From a virus, in IMG/VR virus record IMGVR_UViG_3300030451_001014, positions 1-24,902 of that record: a DNA stretch of 24,902 nt, one strand, 5' to 3'. The number at the start of each line of letters is the position of its first letter. Positions within the stretch are counted from its first letter, which is position 1. A program made the position numbers and the translations under genes. A model generated the notes under the pieces. It saw only the letters and a list, made by a program, of their open reading frames with translations, was not told the DNA's origin and searched no databases. Below, in pieces: positions 6,710 through 14,603 of this stretch.

Positions 6710-6922
6710 TTATTTATTATCGAATGTCTGCTTTGGTTTATATTGTTCTAAGCCGTTTTGTACAACTGCTAATCCTGAACTCAAAAACGCAACACCAATT
6801 AATTCAATCATATTTGCGTCAATTATTCCTGATGAGTTTGCTAGATACAAAGAGATTGCTGATTGCAACCCTGTTCTAAAAGCCTTAGATAAAATAAATT
6901 TCCAATATTCTTTATTTTTCAC
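6710..6922 (-). CDS. r1t-like holin
   Basis: 70 aa. It has the pattern of the phage r1t holin family: a charged N-terminus (MKNKEYWKFILSKAFRTG), a first hydrophobic helix (about 19-30), a short G-I-I-D-A-N turn, then a second hydrophobic helix (IELIGVAFLSSGLAVVQNGL), and a polar tail. Holins of this type form membrane lesions that release endolysin at the set time. It starts with GTG overlapping the TAG of the 43-aa gene (TAGTG) and is followed 3 bases later by the secreted protein. The family call rests on pattern only. Confidence 0.8.
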   Translation of the reverse strand: MKNKEYWKFILSKAFRTGLQSAISLYLANSSGIIDANMIELIGVAFLSSGLAVVQNGLEQYKPKQTFDNK

Positions 6923-7053
6923 TATTCTTCTTCCTTTATTTGTGGGTTGCTAAGTAATACCTTACCATACAATGTGCATTTTTTATTAACACACTTATAT
7001 CCAACTTTATAAAGTTTGGTGGGTTGGTTGCATAAATGACATATTAAATGCAA
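6922..7053 (-). CDS. 43-aa zinc-ribbon-like protein
   Basis: TTG start at 7053 with AAGGAT 5 bases upstream; the stop overlaps the holin GTG. Cysteines are arranged as ICHLCNQ ... KCVNKKCTLYG, i.e. C-x2-C then C-x4-C about 14 residues later, a plausible zinc ribbon. The cysteine spacing is close to that of the small gene at 4176-4313, suggesting related micro-proteins in the lysis region. Function unknown. Confidence 0.6.
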   Translation of the reverse strand: MHLICHLCNQPTKLYKVGYKCVNKKCTLYGKVLLSNPQIKEEE

Positions 7054-7065
7054 GTTATCCTTCGG

Positions 7066-7662
7066 TTAGAGTATGTTTCTGCCTTCTAGTTTAGCAATAA
7101 GTTGTCTCATCATTCCCTTAATCTCAGATATATCTTCTTTGATAAAGTCAGGGTGTATCATATCAGGTGGAGAATCGTTTGATATAACTTTATCAAAGTC
7201 AATACTACTAACTGTTATTGTAACTTTTTTCCCTGCAAGTATTTGTTTAGCAACTTTATCATACATTCTTTTGTATGCGTCTCTCGACCTGCCAATCATA
7301 CCGTCTTTACCTAAGTCAAGGTCTTGTTGAGTTGAGCCTGTCAAAATGCAACCGAGTGAGTGGTCGTCATTATTCCCACTATGTAGATAGATGTACTCGA
7401 AGGACATTTTATCATTCTTAACATCTTGTAGCCATAACATACCATAGTGTTGGTCTCCGTATCTAGCTTTGTACTTCTTTGTAAAATTCCCTTCTGTACG
7501 AAACTTTATATCATAAGTTCCTTCAGGAATTGCAGTTTCCCCATATACTTTTTCTTCTCTTACTTCATCTTCTAAGGTGTAGCATTCAAACACACCGTCA
7601 ATAAATAGCATTCCATTAGTAGCGTCTTTACCAAATTGTGTTCTTAATAAATCAAGTTTCAT
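7066..7662 (-). CDS. DUF5675-family protein
   Basis: 198 aa. The first 130 residues match what I know of the DUF5675 family: FIDGVFECYTLEDEVR, then GETAIPEGTYDIKFR, then YLHSGNNDDHSLGCILTG. The H-x-G-N ... G-C-I arrangement resembles the active-site region of L,D-transpeptidase-like folds, but catalysis is unproven. The family is common in phages and integrated elements near lysis or tail genes. Residues 150-198 form a separate tail with a helical, charged C-terminus (EDISEIKGMMRQLIAKLEG). The start overlaps the 28-aa gene upstream by 11 bases. Confidence 0.85.
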   Translation of the reverse strand: MKLDLLRTQFGKDATNGMLFIDGVFECYTLEDEVREEKVYGETAIPEGTYDIKFRTEGNFTKKYKARYGDQHYGMLWLQDVKNDKMSFEYIYLHSGNNDDHSLGCILTGSTQQDLDLGKDGMIGRSRDAYKRMYDKVAKQILAGKKVTITVSSIDFDKVISNDSPPDMIHPDFIKEDISEIKGMMRQLIAKLEGRNIL

Positions 7663-7738
7663 ATCTCTTTACCTTCCCATTGTAAGTAACTTCGTAAGTC
7701 CATTCGTGTTGTTCTTTACGAAATCTGCGTCTAGGCAT
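7652..7738 (-). CDS. 28-aa basic micro-protein
   Basis: ATG at 7738 overlaps the stop of the upstream gene (TAATG) and the stop lies 11 bases inside the DUF5675 gene. The peptide begins MPRRRFRKEQHEW and is Arg/Lys-rich. It may be real through coupling, or a passive bridge that brings ribosomes to the next start. Confidence 0.45.
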   Translation of the reverse strand: MPRRRFRKEQHEWTYEVTYNGKVKRYET

Positions 7739-8148
7739 TATCCTTGTTCCCAACCTGTTGTGTTATCTGATTGATAAGCATTTTCATTCCAAAAATAAAA
7801 TACTGTATCGAAATCGCTTGGTTTATCCAATGGTGCTTGCCATACAAAGTTATCATCTAAAGACCAACTTGGATATGGTTGTGGTGGTATAAAAACATCG
7901 TTTTCTGAATCATAAGAGAAACCAATACCTGCATAAGTTCCCCTAAAAGGAGTTCCACCAAGAATATGTACACCTTCAACTGTATTATATGATGTTCTTT
8001 TACAACTTGTAGCTTCAGGTCTTTGTGTCAAATACCAATCTTCCCAACTGTCAAAACCTTCAGGTAATGTATCTGTATTATCTTCATCAATTCCTGTTAT
8101 AACTTCTGTTACAATGTTGTTTTCGTCTATAAATGCGTAATGACCCAT
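7738..8148 (-). CDS. Conserved marine-phage protein beside the fibre genes
   Basis: 136 aa. It matches a widespread protein of marine tailed phages: an N-terminal strand (HYAFIDENNIVTEVITG), then SYNTVEGVHILGGTPFRGTY, then AGIGFSYDSENDVFIPPQPY, PSWSLDD and a Trp-rich end. It is usually encoded next to tail fibres. The function is not established; a fibre tip or attachment accessory role is inferred from position. AAGGAG lies 6 bases before ATG. It follows the Gly-rich fibre gene by 8 bases. Confidence 0.8.
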   Translation of the reverse strand: MGHYAFIDENNIVTEVITGIDEDNTDTLPEGFDSWEDWYLTQRPEATSCKRTSYNTVEGVHILGGTPFRGTYAGIGFSYDSENDVFIPPQPYPSWSLDDNFVWQAPLDKPSDFDTVFYFWNENAYQSDNTTGWEQG

Positions 8149-8156
8149 ATATCTCC

Positions 8157-9068
8157 TTATGAAAAAGTTACTGTTCCTGTACCTGCGGTAAATTCTATAT
8201 ATTTATATGCTCCACCTTCTGTGGATTGTTCGCCACCACTTGTTAAACCTGCACCAACACTTATGGTGTAAATGTTTGGATATTTAAGTATCACTATACC
8301 TGAGCCACCTGCTGATGAGTTACCTGAGCCACCGCCCCCTGTATTAACTGTGCCACCGCCCCCGTCTTGTGTTGAGCCTGCTTGGTGTCCTGTATTCACT
8401 CCTGCTCCTGCTCCACCGCCACCACGACCTACTGCTGAGCCTGTGATTGATGATGTAATACCAACCCCACCGTCTCCTGCGTGTCTTGATGAACTGTCTG
8501 AGCCGTTGATTGCGTCTCCGCCTTCGCCACCAACACCGCCACCGCCACCGCCTGAGAAAAATGGGTTAGCGTCAACTCCTGCTCCACCACGAAATCCCAT
8601 TGAATTACTTGTAGAGCCTACTTCAGCTTGTCCGTGTCCACCACCGCCAGAGCAACCCCCACTATTGCCTCTTGGATAACTTGAGCTAACATTACCACCA
8701 AGACCACCACCGTCTGAACTGATTGTTGCAAAAACAGAGTTGCTACCATTAGAGCCTTGACTAGCATAAGCACCACCACCACCAACTGTTACGGTATAGC
8801 TTGTTGCTTTTTCAAATTCAAATTGTGATTCAACAGTTCCACTTGCAGACCCTGAAGCACCATTATCAGAGCCACCTGACCTTTCGCCACGCACCGATGA
8901 CCGATAACCGCCTGCTCCACCGCCCCCTGCACCGCGAGCCCCATTAGATGACCCGCCCCCGCCACCTGCTTGAACAATATATTCAATTTTTTTAGGCGAG
9001 GCAAAAGAGTTTAAGTCTTTAGATTTACTACCTGTTAAACCTGAATTGATAATACTTGTAATAGCCAT
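8157..9068 (-). CDS. Glycine-rich tail fibre / receptor-binding protein
   Basis: 303 aa. A short N-terminus (MAITSIINSGLTGS) is followed by repeated GGGG/GAGG blocks with Ser and Asn spacers (about 33-250), then GGSGIVILKYPN and a final beta-rich domain (YTISVGAGLTSGGEQSTEGG to the end). Gly-rich domains with a G-I-V-I-L-K/R-Y close are common in fibre or adhesin proteins of marine phages and form polyglycine-type folds that touch the host. Position between the baseplate-like genes and the marine-phage accessory gene supports a receptor-binding role. It starts 3 bases after the preceding stop without a clear Shine-Dalgarno. Confidence 0.75.
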   Translation of the reverse strand: MAITSIINSGLTGSKSKDLNSFASPKKIEYIVQAGGGGGSSNGARGAGGGGAGGYRSSVRGERSGGSDNGASGSASGTVESQFEFEKATSYTVTVGGGGAYASQGSNGSNSVFATISSDGGGLGGNVSSSYPRGNSGGCSGGGGHGQAEVGSTSNSMGFRGGAGVDANPFFSGGGGGGVGGEGGDAINGSDSSSRHAGDGGVGITSSITGSAVGRGGGGAGAGVNTGHQAGSTQDGGGGTVNTGGGGSGNSSAGGSGIVILKYPNIYTISVGAGLTSGGEQSTEGGAYKYIEFTAGTGTVTFS

Positions 9069-9071
9069 TGT

Positions 9072-9401
9072 CTATGTAATTTCTGTACCATAAACACTAA
9101 ATGTTACATTATTATCACTAGCACCAACGCATATCACATCTGAAGCGTCTAATGTAATACCTAAAGTTAAAGTAATAGTATCATTAGCTTGTATATTAGA
9201 ATCAAAAGCTATGTAATCTTCATCTGCTATTGAGCCACCATTAGCTTTAATTCCAAGCCTAAAAGTGTTTGCAGAGTTTTCCCTATTACAGATTATAATA
9301 GAAGAAATTATTGTCTCAGTTGATGAAGGAACTGTATAAAGGGTAACATCATTTGCACTACCGTCTCCTACTTGTCCTAATATTTTATAAGCATTTGCCA
9401 T
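9072..9401 (-). CDS. Small beta-rich tail appendage protein
   Basis: 109 aa, mostly alternating beta strands: VTLYTVPSSTETIISSIIIC, then NTFRLGIKANG, then DTITLTLGITLDASDVICVG. Proteins of this pattern recur beside fibres in marine phages and probably form a small jelly-roll that joins or decorates the tail tip. The start has GAAAGGAA 7-8 bases upstream. Specific function unknown. Confidence 0.7.
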   Translation of the reverse strand: MANAYKILGQVGDGSANDVTLYTVPSSTETIISSIIICNRENSANTFRLGIKANGGSIADEDYIAFDSNIQANDTITLTLGITLDASDVICVGASDNNVTFSVYGTEIT

Positions 9402-9416
9402 TAAATATTCCTTTCT

Positions 9417-9893
9417 TTATGCACCTATAAGTAAAAATTCGCTAAAAGCAGTACCACCGCCACTAGCTATTTGATTTGGATTTACTTTTTTAACTGTATT
9501 ATCTGTTGCATCTTCTAATATTAGCAAATCATTTGCAGTATCAACAGTAATACCTGTACCGTCTGTAAGTTGGCTTGGGTCAACAGTTAATGTACTTGAA
9601 AAAGCACCTGAAGTAGCTGACGCACCACCTGATAAACCTGAAGTAGCAGAAGTCGTGATTGTTACTCCTGTTATGTCTCCTTCTCCAATAAAACTTGCCC
9701 AAGCTGAGCCATTATAAAAAGTTAAAGTGTTTGTGTCTTTAAGAAAAGCAAACATACCTTCTTCAGGAGAACTAATTTGTGAATCTCTAGTAGTCGATGA
9801 ATCAAACCTACCTATAACCTGTTCTTGTAAATAATTGTTAAAATCAGAAGCATTAACCAAGTCTCCTGTAGTCCATACTTTAAATCCTGCCAT
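9417..9893 (-). CDS. Tail fibre / baseplate appendage protein
   Basis: 158 aa. The N-terminus (FKVWTTGDLVNASDFNNYLQ) is a common opening of phage fibre and appendage proteins, followed by GMFAFLKDTNTLTFYNGSAW, a motif of fibre shafts. The rest is a Thr/Ser/Gly-rich stretch and a short hydrophobic end (FSEFLLIGA). Likely joins the baseplate to the fibre. AAGGAG lies 10 bases before ATG. Confidence 0.75.
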   Translation of the reverse strand: MAGFKVWTTGDLVNASDFNNYLQEQVIGRFDSSTTRDSQISSPEEGMFAFLKDTNTLTFYNGSAWASFIGEGDITGVTITTSATSGLSGGASATSGAFSSTLTVDPSQLTDGTGITVDTANDLLILEDATDNTVKKVNPNQIASGGGTAFSEFLLIGA

Positions 9894-9912
9894 TTATAAA
9901 ATCTCCTTTTTA

Positions 9913-11178
9913 CTAAGCATATACAAATCTTGTTCCTTCTCCAAGTTTAGCTTGACCTAATATCCAAGCCGAGCTTCCCGCAGGGCTTAATGTTGCCGTC
10001 CAAGACCAACTTTGGTTGGAAGCATTTACATTGTGAGATATAGATTCAATCCATAACTCATCAGTAAAGCTACTGCCGTCCACATTGACTATCTTAACAG
10101 ATATTCTGTCTCCAAACTCTCTACCTAAAACTTGTTCCCAAAGAGATGTGTTTTCTCTTGGATTGCAAGTTAGTTCATCAATTCTAACAATAGGCAAAGA
10201 TGTCTCTGCTAACTTCTGTTCAATTATAGACAAAACATCTCCGTCTGAAACATTAATAGTAGTTTTATTAGATTCTTTAGCTCTATATCTCAGTACAGAA
10301 TCAGCGTCAGCTTTATATTGAACTGTGCCACCGCTTCTCTGCCATTCATAAACATTTATTATTTCATTGTCATCAAAAGAAGTTGATACATTTGTATAAG
10401 GTAAATTACTTCCGTCATTACTAAATATACCTTGAACATTAAGGGCTTTGGTATTTGATAATTTATAATCTCTATTTCTAAATGTAGCCTTACCGTCCTT
10501 TGCAATAAAAAACTGTCCATTTTCAGCAGTTTCACAATCTCTTAAACCTGTTAAAACATTTGTAGTTATTGATTGTGATATTACTTGTTTTGTACCTGTG
10601 AGAATATCTCTACGATTACTAGGGAATCCAATAGCGTTTAATATCCTAGTTATTCTTGCAGATGTTAGTTCTTGCTCATCTACATAAGATAGTCTTGTAG
10701 ATGTGCCAAGTTCAGAAAAACCTGCTAGACCTAATCTCCAACCTACACCGTCTAATTGTGCTGATTGAAATATCTTAAATGCGTCAACACAGGTAAAAGT
10801 AACAATAGAGTCAGCACCTTCTGATATAAACTTTACAGGTACAGATTGTAAAAAACCTTCAAAGATTCTGTAAGTAGTCGAATCATAAGTAGCAGACATT
10901 CTAACTCTTTTAAGTGGTTGTATCTTTGTTATTGCGTTAGCAGAATCATAATAAGGACTAGAAGTATTATTAGGATTAAATCTATTGTCTGCGTTTGATA
11001 CTGAAAAGCTCATTGTTCCTGAAACAAACTCTCCAAGCTCATTAGCTCTACCACGCCTTGTTGTAAATGCTCTAAGGTAAGAAGTTATATCTGTAAAAGA
11101 TTGTGTTTCATCAAATGGCTCTGAATCAAAACCTACTTCAAGTGTTAACGATACATTGGAATCAAAGTTTGCACTCAT
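9913..11178 (-). CDS. Minor tail protein, baseplate-hub-like
   Basis: 421 aa. The N-terminal portion resembles actinophage minor tail proteins: an opening strand, then DITSYLRAFTTRRGRANELG, GTMSFSVSNADNRFNPNN, and RVRMSATYDSTTYRIFEGFL. The middle and C-terminus are beta-rich (VTFTCVDAFKIF; EQVLGREFGDRISVKIV). Proteins of this type sit at the distal end of the tail tube after the tape measure and often form the hub on which fibres assemble. ATG overlaps the tape-measure stop (TAATG), so translation is coupled. Confidence 0.85.
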   Translation of the reverse strand: MSANFDSNVSLTLEVGFDSEPFDETQSFTDITSYLRAFTTRRGRANELGEFVSGTMSFSVSNADNRFNPNNTSSPYYDSANAITKIQPLKRVRMSATYDSTTYRIFEGFLQSVPVKFISEGADSIVTFTCVDAFKIFQSAQLDGVGWRLGLAGFSELGTSTRLSYVDEQELTSARITRILNAIGFPSNRRDILTGTKQVISQSITTNVLTGLRDCETAENGQFFIAKDGKATFRNRDYKLSNTKALNVQGIFSNDGSNLPYTNVSTSFDDNEIINVYEWQRSGGTVQYKADADSVLRYRAKESNKTTINVSDGDVLSIIEQKLAETSLPIVRIDELTCNPRENTSLWEQVLGREFGDRISVKIVNVDGSSFTDELWIESISHNVNASNQSWSWTATLSPAGSSAWILGQAKLGEGTRFVYA

Positions 11179-13631
11179 TATGTAACTACTGTTATACCTT
11201 TACGCTGAGCTTGTCTAAGAGCTTCTGCAACTGCTAATTGTACTGTTTCTTCTGTACCAAGTAAGTTACCTGTATTAACTGTAATTACAGTTCCACCTGC
11301 ACCTGTTCCAACTCTACCACCTGAACTCTCTGCAAAATTAGACACAAATTGTTGTTCAGCTTCTCCTAGTATTCCAAACTTACGACCTTTAGTTTGTCTC
11401 GTAGGTGGTTGTGATTCATCTGCAATATCTTGTAAGTCATCAATTATTCTATTTTCTGTAGCAGGTAAATCTTGTGTACCAATAACTCTTTGTCCTAAAT
11501 TAATTAATGGTTGAAATTTTTTTGTTAAAGTATCTATGTCTCCACCAACGAGTCTTACTATCTCAGCTATTCCTTCTGCAAAAGTATTAGCACTTGTTAA
11601 ATCTGCTAATGCTTCATCAAGTTGTTGCTTTGCAATAGCCTGTTCTAAAATGTTTTCTGTTGAGTCGGCAGTTGCTTTAGCTAAATCTTCTTGTGCTTTT
11701 TGATAGTTTTTTTGAGCTTCTTGTAATCTTTCTGTCTGTGTAACAACATCTGCTTCTGCTTGTTCTATGCTTCTAAGTGCTTGTTCTTCTTCTCTTGAGA
11801 TTGCTATAGATTGTTCTTCAAGTTTAATTAATTTTTCTCTTGCTACTGCTAGTTGGAGTTTTTGTATTTCAGATTTATCTTCAGCTTCTTCAAGTTTTCT
11901 TATTTCTTCTTTTTGTCTAGCTATTGCTAGGGCTTCTTCATTAGTAACTTTTGCCCCAAGACCTGCAACTTTTTCAAAATCTTCTTTTGCTTTTGTAACT
12001 TTTTTATTAGCTTTTTCTAAATTAGCATTAGCTTTATTAAGTTTTGTAAGTGCTTCCGCTTCCTTATCAGCTAGGTCTAACCTGTTTTGTTCTATGTCTC
12101 TAAGGCTTTGGTAAGCGTCATTAAGTTTTTGTAATGCGTTGAGACCTGATGTTGCCCTATCCTTAGCAAGTTGCTTTTCTGCTTCTATTTCTTCTTCAGT
12201 AAGTTCTATAGTTTCTTTTTTGGTATCGTTATAACTACTTGTTTCTCTATCTAATTCGTGAGTGTTATTAATTAAATCTTTTTGTATAAGTTCTTGCATT
12301 CTCATACCGTCAGATAATTCTTTATGTGATTTTATTAAGTTTTCTTGTTCTCTCTCAGCGTTAAAAACTGCATAGCTATATTTGTCATAAATACTCTCTT
12401 GTTTTGAAACTATAAATCCATTAGCTTCAGCAATCCTTTTACCTTCTTCAAGTCTTTTGTTAAAGTCTGATTGTGGGTCAAGAACATTTATAATTGATGT
12501 AGCTAATTTATCAAAGAATCCAATAGTAGATTCAAGAGCAGGAGATAATTTATCAACTATTAATAAACCAATCTCCGAAAACTTTGAGCTAAGAATATCT
12601 ATCTGTCCTTGTAATGATAAAACTTGATTATCTGCAACTTCTTGAGTAGTGCCACCTGCACCTTTTAAGGCTTGTTCGTATTCTCTTATTTGGTCTCCTG
12701 CACCTGACAATATCTTTACTGCGTCTGCAACACCACGATTTAGTCCTAATTGGTCTAATAAAACTGCTTTTTGTTGGTCGGACAAACCTGCCATACCACC
12801 GTCTAGTTCATCAATAACATCTGCTAAGTTTTTAAGGTTTCCGTTACTGTCAACAATATCAATATTGTATTGTTTGAAAACTTCAGAGTTCTTACCTACT
12901 GCTCTTGTTGTATCTCGAAGTAATTGATTAAGTTTCTCTCCTGCTTCAGCACCTTTAACACCCCTGTCTGCAAAAGCTGAGAGAACTGCAACACCTTCTT
13001 CAATAGATTTGTTTGTAACCTTTAATGCTGAGCCTGACTTTGTTGTGAGTGCTTCTGCAAACTGTTGCACAGAAGCGTTTGCTAATGTGTTAGCTTTTAC
13101 TAAGACATCGGTAACTCTTGTAAGGTTTGTTAAGTTTTGTTCTGCGTCTGCAACTGTAAGACCTAATGCAGATTGAGAGTCAGTAGCCAAGTCAGTAGCA
13201 AGTGCCATATCAAACATACCTGCTTGAGCAAACTTGGTAACTTGTGGAAGTGCAGATATAGATTGTTCAGCGTCTAAACCTGCAGACGCTAAGAAGAAAA
13301 ATGCTTCTGCTGATTCACTTGCTGATATACGAGATTCTATTGCAACTTGACGAGAAGCTCTTGCCATAGCCAACTGTTGTTCTTCAGTTGTCTGCATAAT
13401 TGCAAGAGATTGGTTAAGTTTATCTTCAAAGTCTATGAATTGTCTTGTAGCTTCTGATAATGCTTTTACAAGAACTGTACCAACGGCAACTGCACCAATC
13501 TTGGCAACAGTACCAAACTTACTTAACTTGCCACCTGACTCGTCAGTTTTCTTACCCAAATTATTCATTTGGGCTTTAGCTTTGTTAAAACCTTCTAATA
13601 CGAGTTTGATAAGGATATTTGAACTACCCAT
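11178..13631 (-). CDS. Tail tape measure protein (TP901 type)
   Basis: 817 aa. Residues about 65-370 match the TP901-type tape-measure core (FEDKLNQSLAIMQTTEEQQ, SAEAFFFLASAGLDAEQS, VADRGVKGAEAGEKLNQLL-like stretches). Residues about 470-690 are long coiled coil rich in Glu, Lys, Ala and Gln. The tape measure sets tail length. At about 0.15 nm per residue an extended helix of this length would be roughly 120 nm, so a siphovirus tail of modest length is expected. No lysozyme or peptidase insert is seen. ATG overlaps the end of the chaperone extension by one base (TAATG). Confidence 0.95.
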   Translation of the reverse strand: MGSSNILIKLVLEGFNKAKAQMNNLGKKTDESGGKLSKFGTVAKIGAVAVGTVLVKALSEATRQFIDFEDKLNQSLAIMQTTEEQQLAMARASRQVAIESRISASESAEAFFFLASAGLDAEQSISALPQVTKFAQAGMFDMALATDLATDSQSALGLTVADAEQNLTNLTRVTDVLVKANTLANASVQQFAEALTTKSGSALKVTNKSIEEGVAVLSAFADRGVKGAEAGEKLNQLLRDTTRAVGKNSEVFKQYNIDIVDSNGNLKNLADVIDELDGGMAGLSDQQKAVLLDQLGLNRGVADAVKILSGAGDQIREYEQALKGAGGTTQEVADNQVLSLQGQIDILSSKFSEIGLLIVDKLSPALESTIGFFDKLATSIINVLDPQSDFNKRLEEGKRIAEANGFIVSKQESIYDKYSYAVFNAEREQENLIKSHKELSDGMRMQELIQKDLINNTHELDRETSSYNDTKKETIELTEEEIEAEKQLAKDRATSGLNALQKLNDAYQSLRDIEQNRLDLADKEAEALTKLNKANANLEKANKKVTKAKEDFEKVAGLGAKVTNEEALAIARQKEEIRKLEEAEDKSEIQKLQLAVAREKLIKLEEQSIAISREEEQALRSIEQAEADVVTQTERLQEAQKNYQKAQEDLAKATADSTENILEQAIAKQQLDEALADLTSANTFAEGIAEIVRLVGGDIDTLTKKFQPLINLGQRVIGTQDLPATENRIIDDLQDIADESQPPTRQTKGRKFGILGEAEQQFVSNFAESSGGRVGTGAGGTVITVNTGNLLGTEETVQLAVAEALRQAQRKGITVVT

Positions 13632-13810
13632 TACTTCATTCTCTTTTTCTTAGCTTCTGCTTCTGCCATAGCTCGTTGTTTATCTCTCTCTTGTTGTTCT
13701 ACATAATAAAATGTAGCCCATTGTGAATACTCTAATGATGACATTTTAGTTCGCAGTTCGCCAACTGTCATTCTTAAATCACGAGCTAATCTAAATTGAA
13801 AAACTAAATC
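13631..13810 (-). CDS. Tail assembly chaperone C-terminal extension, reached by +1 frameshift
   Basis: 59 codons in the +1 frame of the upstream chaperone, starting with GAT at 13810 and ending at TAA overlapping the tape-measure ATG. The peptide DLVFQFRLARDLRMTVGELR ... MSSLEYSQW has the typical sequence of the second half of siphovirus tail assembly chaperones (R-L-A-R-x-L-x-M-T-V-x-E-L, then S-x-x-E-x-x-x-W). It has no start of its own with a Shine-Dalgarno. A full fusion would be 175 aa (116 + 59). The fusion form would bind the tape measure during tail assembly, as known for lambda gpGT-like proteins. Confidence 0.85.
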   Translation of the reverse strand, partial: DLVFQFRLARDLRMTVGELRTKMSSLEYSQWATFYYVEQQERDKQRAMAEAEAKKKRMK

Positions 13811-13814
13811 AGGA
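13808..13814 (-). promoter_or_regulatory. Programmed +1 frameshift site TCC TGA T
   Basis: The last sense codon TCC (13814-13812) and stop TGA (13811-13809) of the chaperone are followed by T. Skipping one base at the slow TGA stop puts the ribosome on GAT in the frame of the extension. TCC-TGA-T is the same heptamer class as the eukaryotic antizyme +1 site. Listeria phage PSA uses a related CCC-TGA site for +1 shifts in structural genes. Most tail chaperones use a -1 shift, so this is a less common type. Confidence 0.7.
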
Positions 13815-14159
13815 TTCGCTTTTGAAATCTTCTGCTAATGCAGATTCAATCTCACTTCCTACTCCATTAAGAGTATTTAGTTCGGCAAATATTAAGTCAA
13901 TGACGGTTGCGTCTTTTTCATACAACTCATCTATTGCTTCATCTGATAGTTCAGGCTCAACAACACTTGCCTTTAATAATGCTTTTTGATAATCAAAAGC
14001 GTCTGTTGTTTCTCCATTGATTAATCTACCAAGTTCTATTTGCATTTTTTTAGATATGCCTTTGACCTTTATAGAGACATTCCATTGTGGAATATCAATA
14101 GTTTTAGTCGGCACATCAGGTAATGACTTGATGTCATCTAAGTTTAAAATCTTAGCCAT
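13809..14159 (-). CDS. Tail assembly chaperone, short form
   Basis: 116 aa, located between the tail-tube genes and the tape measure, the usual place of the chaperone. It resembles known examples: an opening LNLDDIKSLPDVPTKTIDIP, strand VSIKVKGISKKMQIEL, and an acidic helical C-terminus (LSDEAIDELYEKDATVIDLI). It ends at a TGA that forms a +1 frameshift site with the next frame. The short form (G-like) and the fused form (GT-like) together coat the tape measure and recruit tail-tube subunits. AGGAG lies 10 bases before ATG. Confidence 0.9.
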   Translation of the reverse strand: MAKILNLDDIKSLPDVPTKTIDIPQWNVSIKVKGISKKMQIELGRLINGETTDAFDYQKALLKASVVEPELSDEAIDELYEKDATVIDLIFAELNTLNGVGSEIESALAEDFKSES

Positions 14160-14181
14160 ACGCCTAGCTCTCCTATTCTAC

Positions 14182-14592
14182 TTAGTGTGTACCACGAGTT
14201 ACTGCACCTGAAACTTGAAGGTCTGCTGAATATCCAACTGCGTCTCCGACAGGACTAGAAATAGCATAAGAAGTTAATATTGCTTCTCCTGTATATTTCA
14301 CTTTTCCTGACGCAGTACCTTCAGGGCTATATTCATAAGATAAAGTTGCTGATTGTCCAACAACTGCACCAAATATAGCGTCTGCAGTAGCGTCCCAAAG
14401 ACCTGACAATGAAATTGTAGCGTCCTTAAGACCTGCTATATAAGTTTTATTATCTGCACCTAATGTTGTAGTTTCAGATACATCTGCAGTTTCAGGGAAG
14501 TCCACATTATTTACATAAGTTGAAATATCAGTTAATGAGCCACCTGAGTTATCAAGTTTAAAAACTGAATCTTTACCGTGTGTAAATGCCAT
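14182..14592 (-). CDS. Major tail (tube) protein, copy 2
   Basis: 136 aa. It shares its opening with the upstream 235-aa protein (MAFTHGKDSVFKLDNSGGSL against MAFIHGKDTKVIIDSTDLSA) and the segments ETTTLGADNKTYIAGLKDAT and AISSPVGDAVGYSADLQVSG. This is the compact tail-tube fold of siphoviruses with a beta barrel that stacks in rings. It directly precedes the chaperone. AAAGGAG lies 6 bases before ATG. This copy, without extra domains, is probably the main tube subunit. Confidence 0.85.
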   Translation of the reverse strand: MAFTHGKDSVFKLDNSGGSLTDISTYVNNVDFPETADVSETTTLGADNKTYIAGLKDATISLSGLWDATADAIFGAVVGQSATLSYEYSPEGTASGKVKYTGEAILTSYAISSPVGDAVGYSADLQVSGAVTRGTH

Positions 14593-14603
14593 AAATTTCT
14601 CCT

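Noticed and set aside
8272-8679. Pro-rich plus-strand frame
   Set aside because: Antisense reading of Gly codons of the fibre gene.
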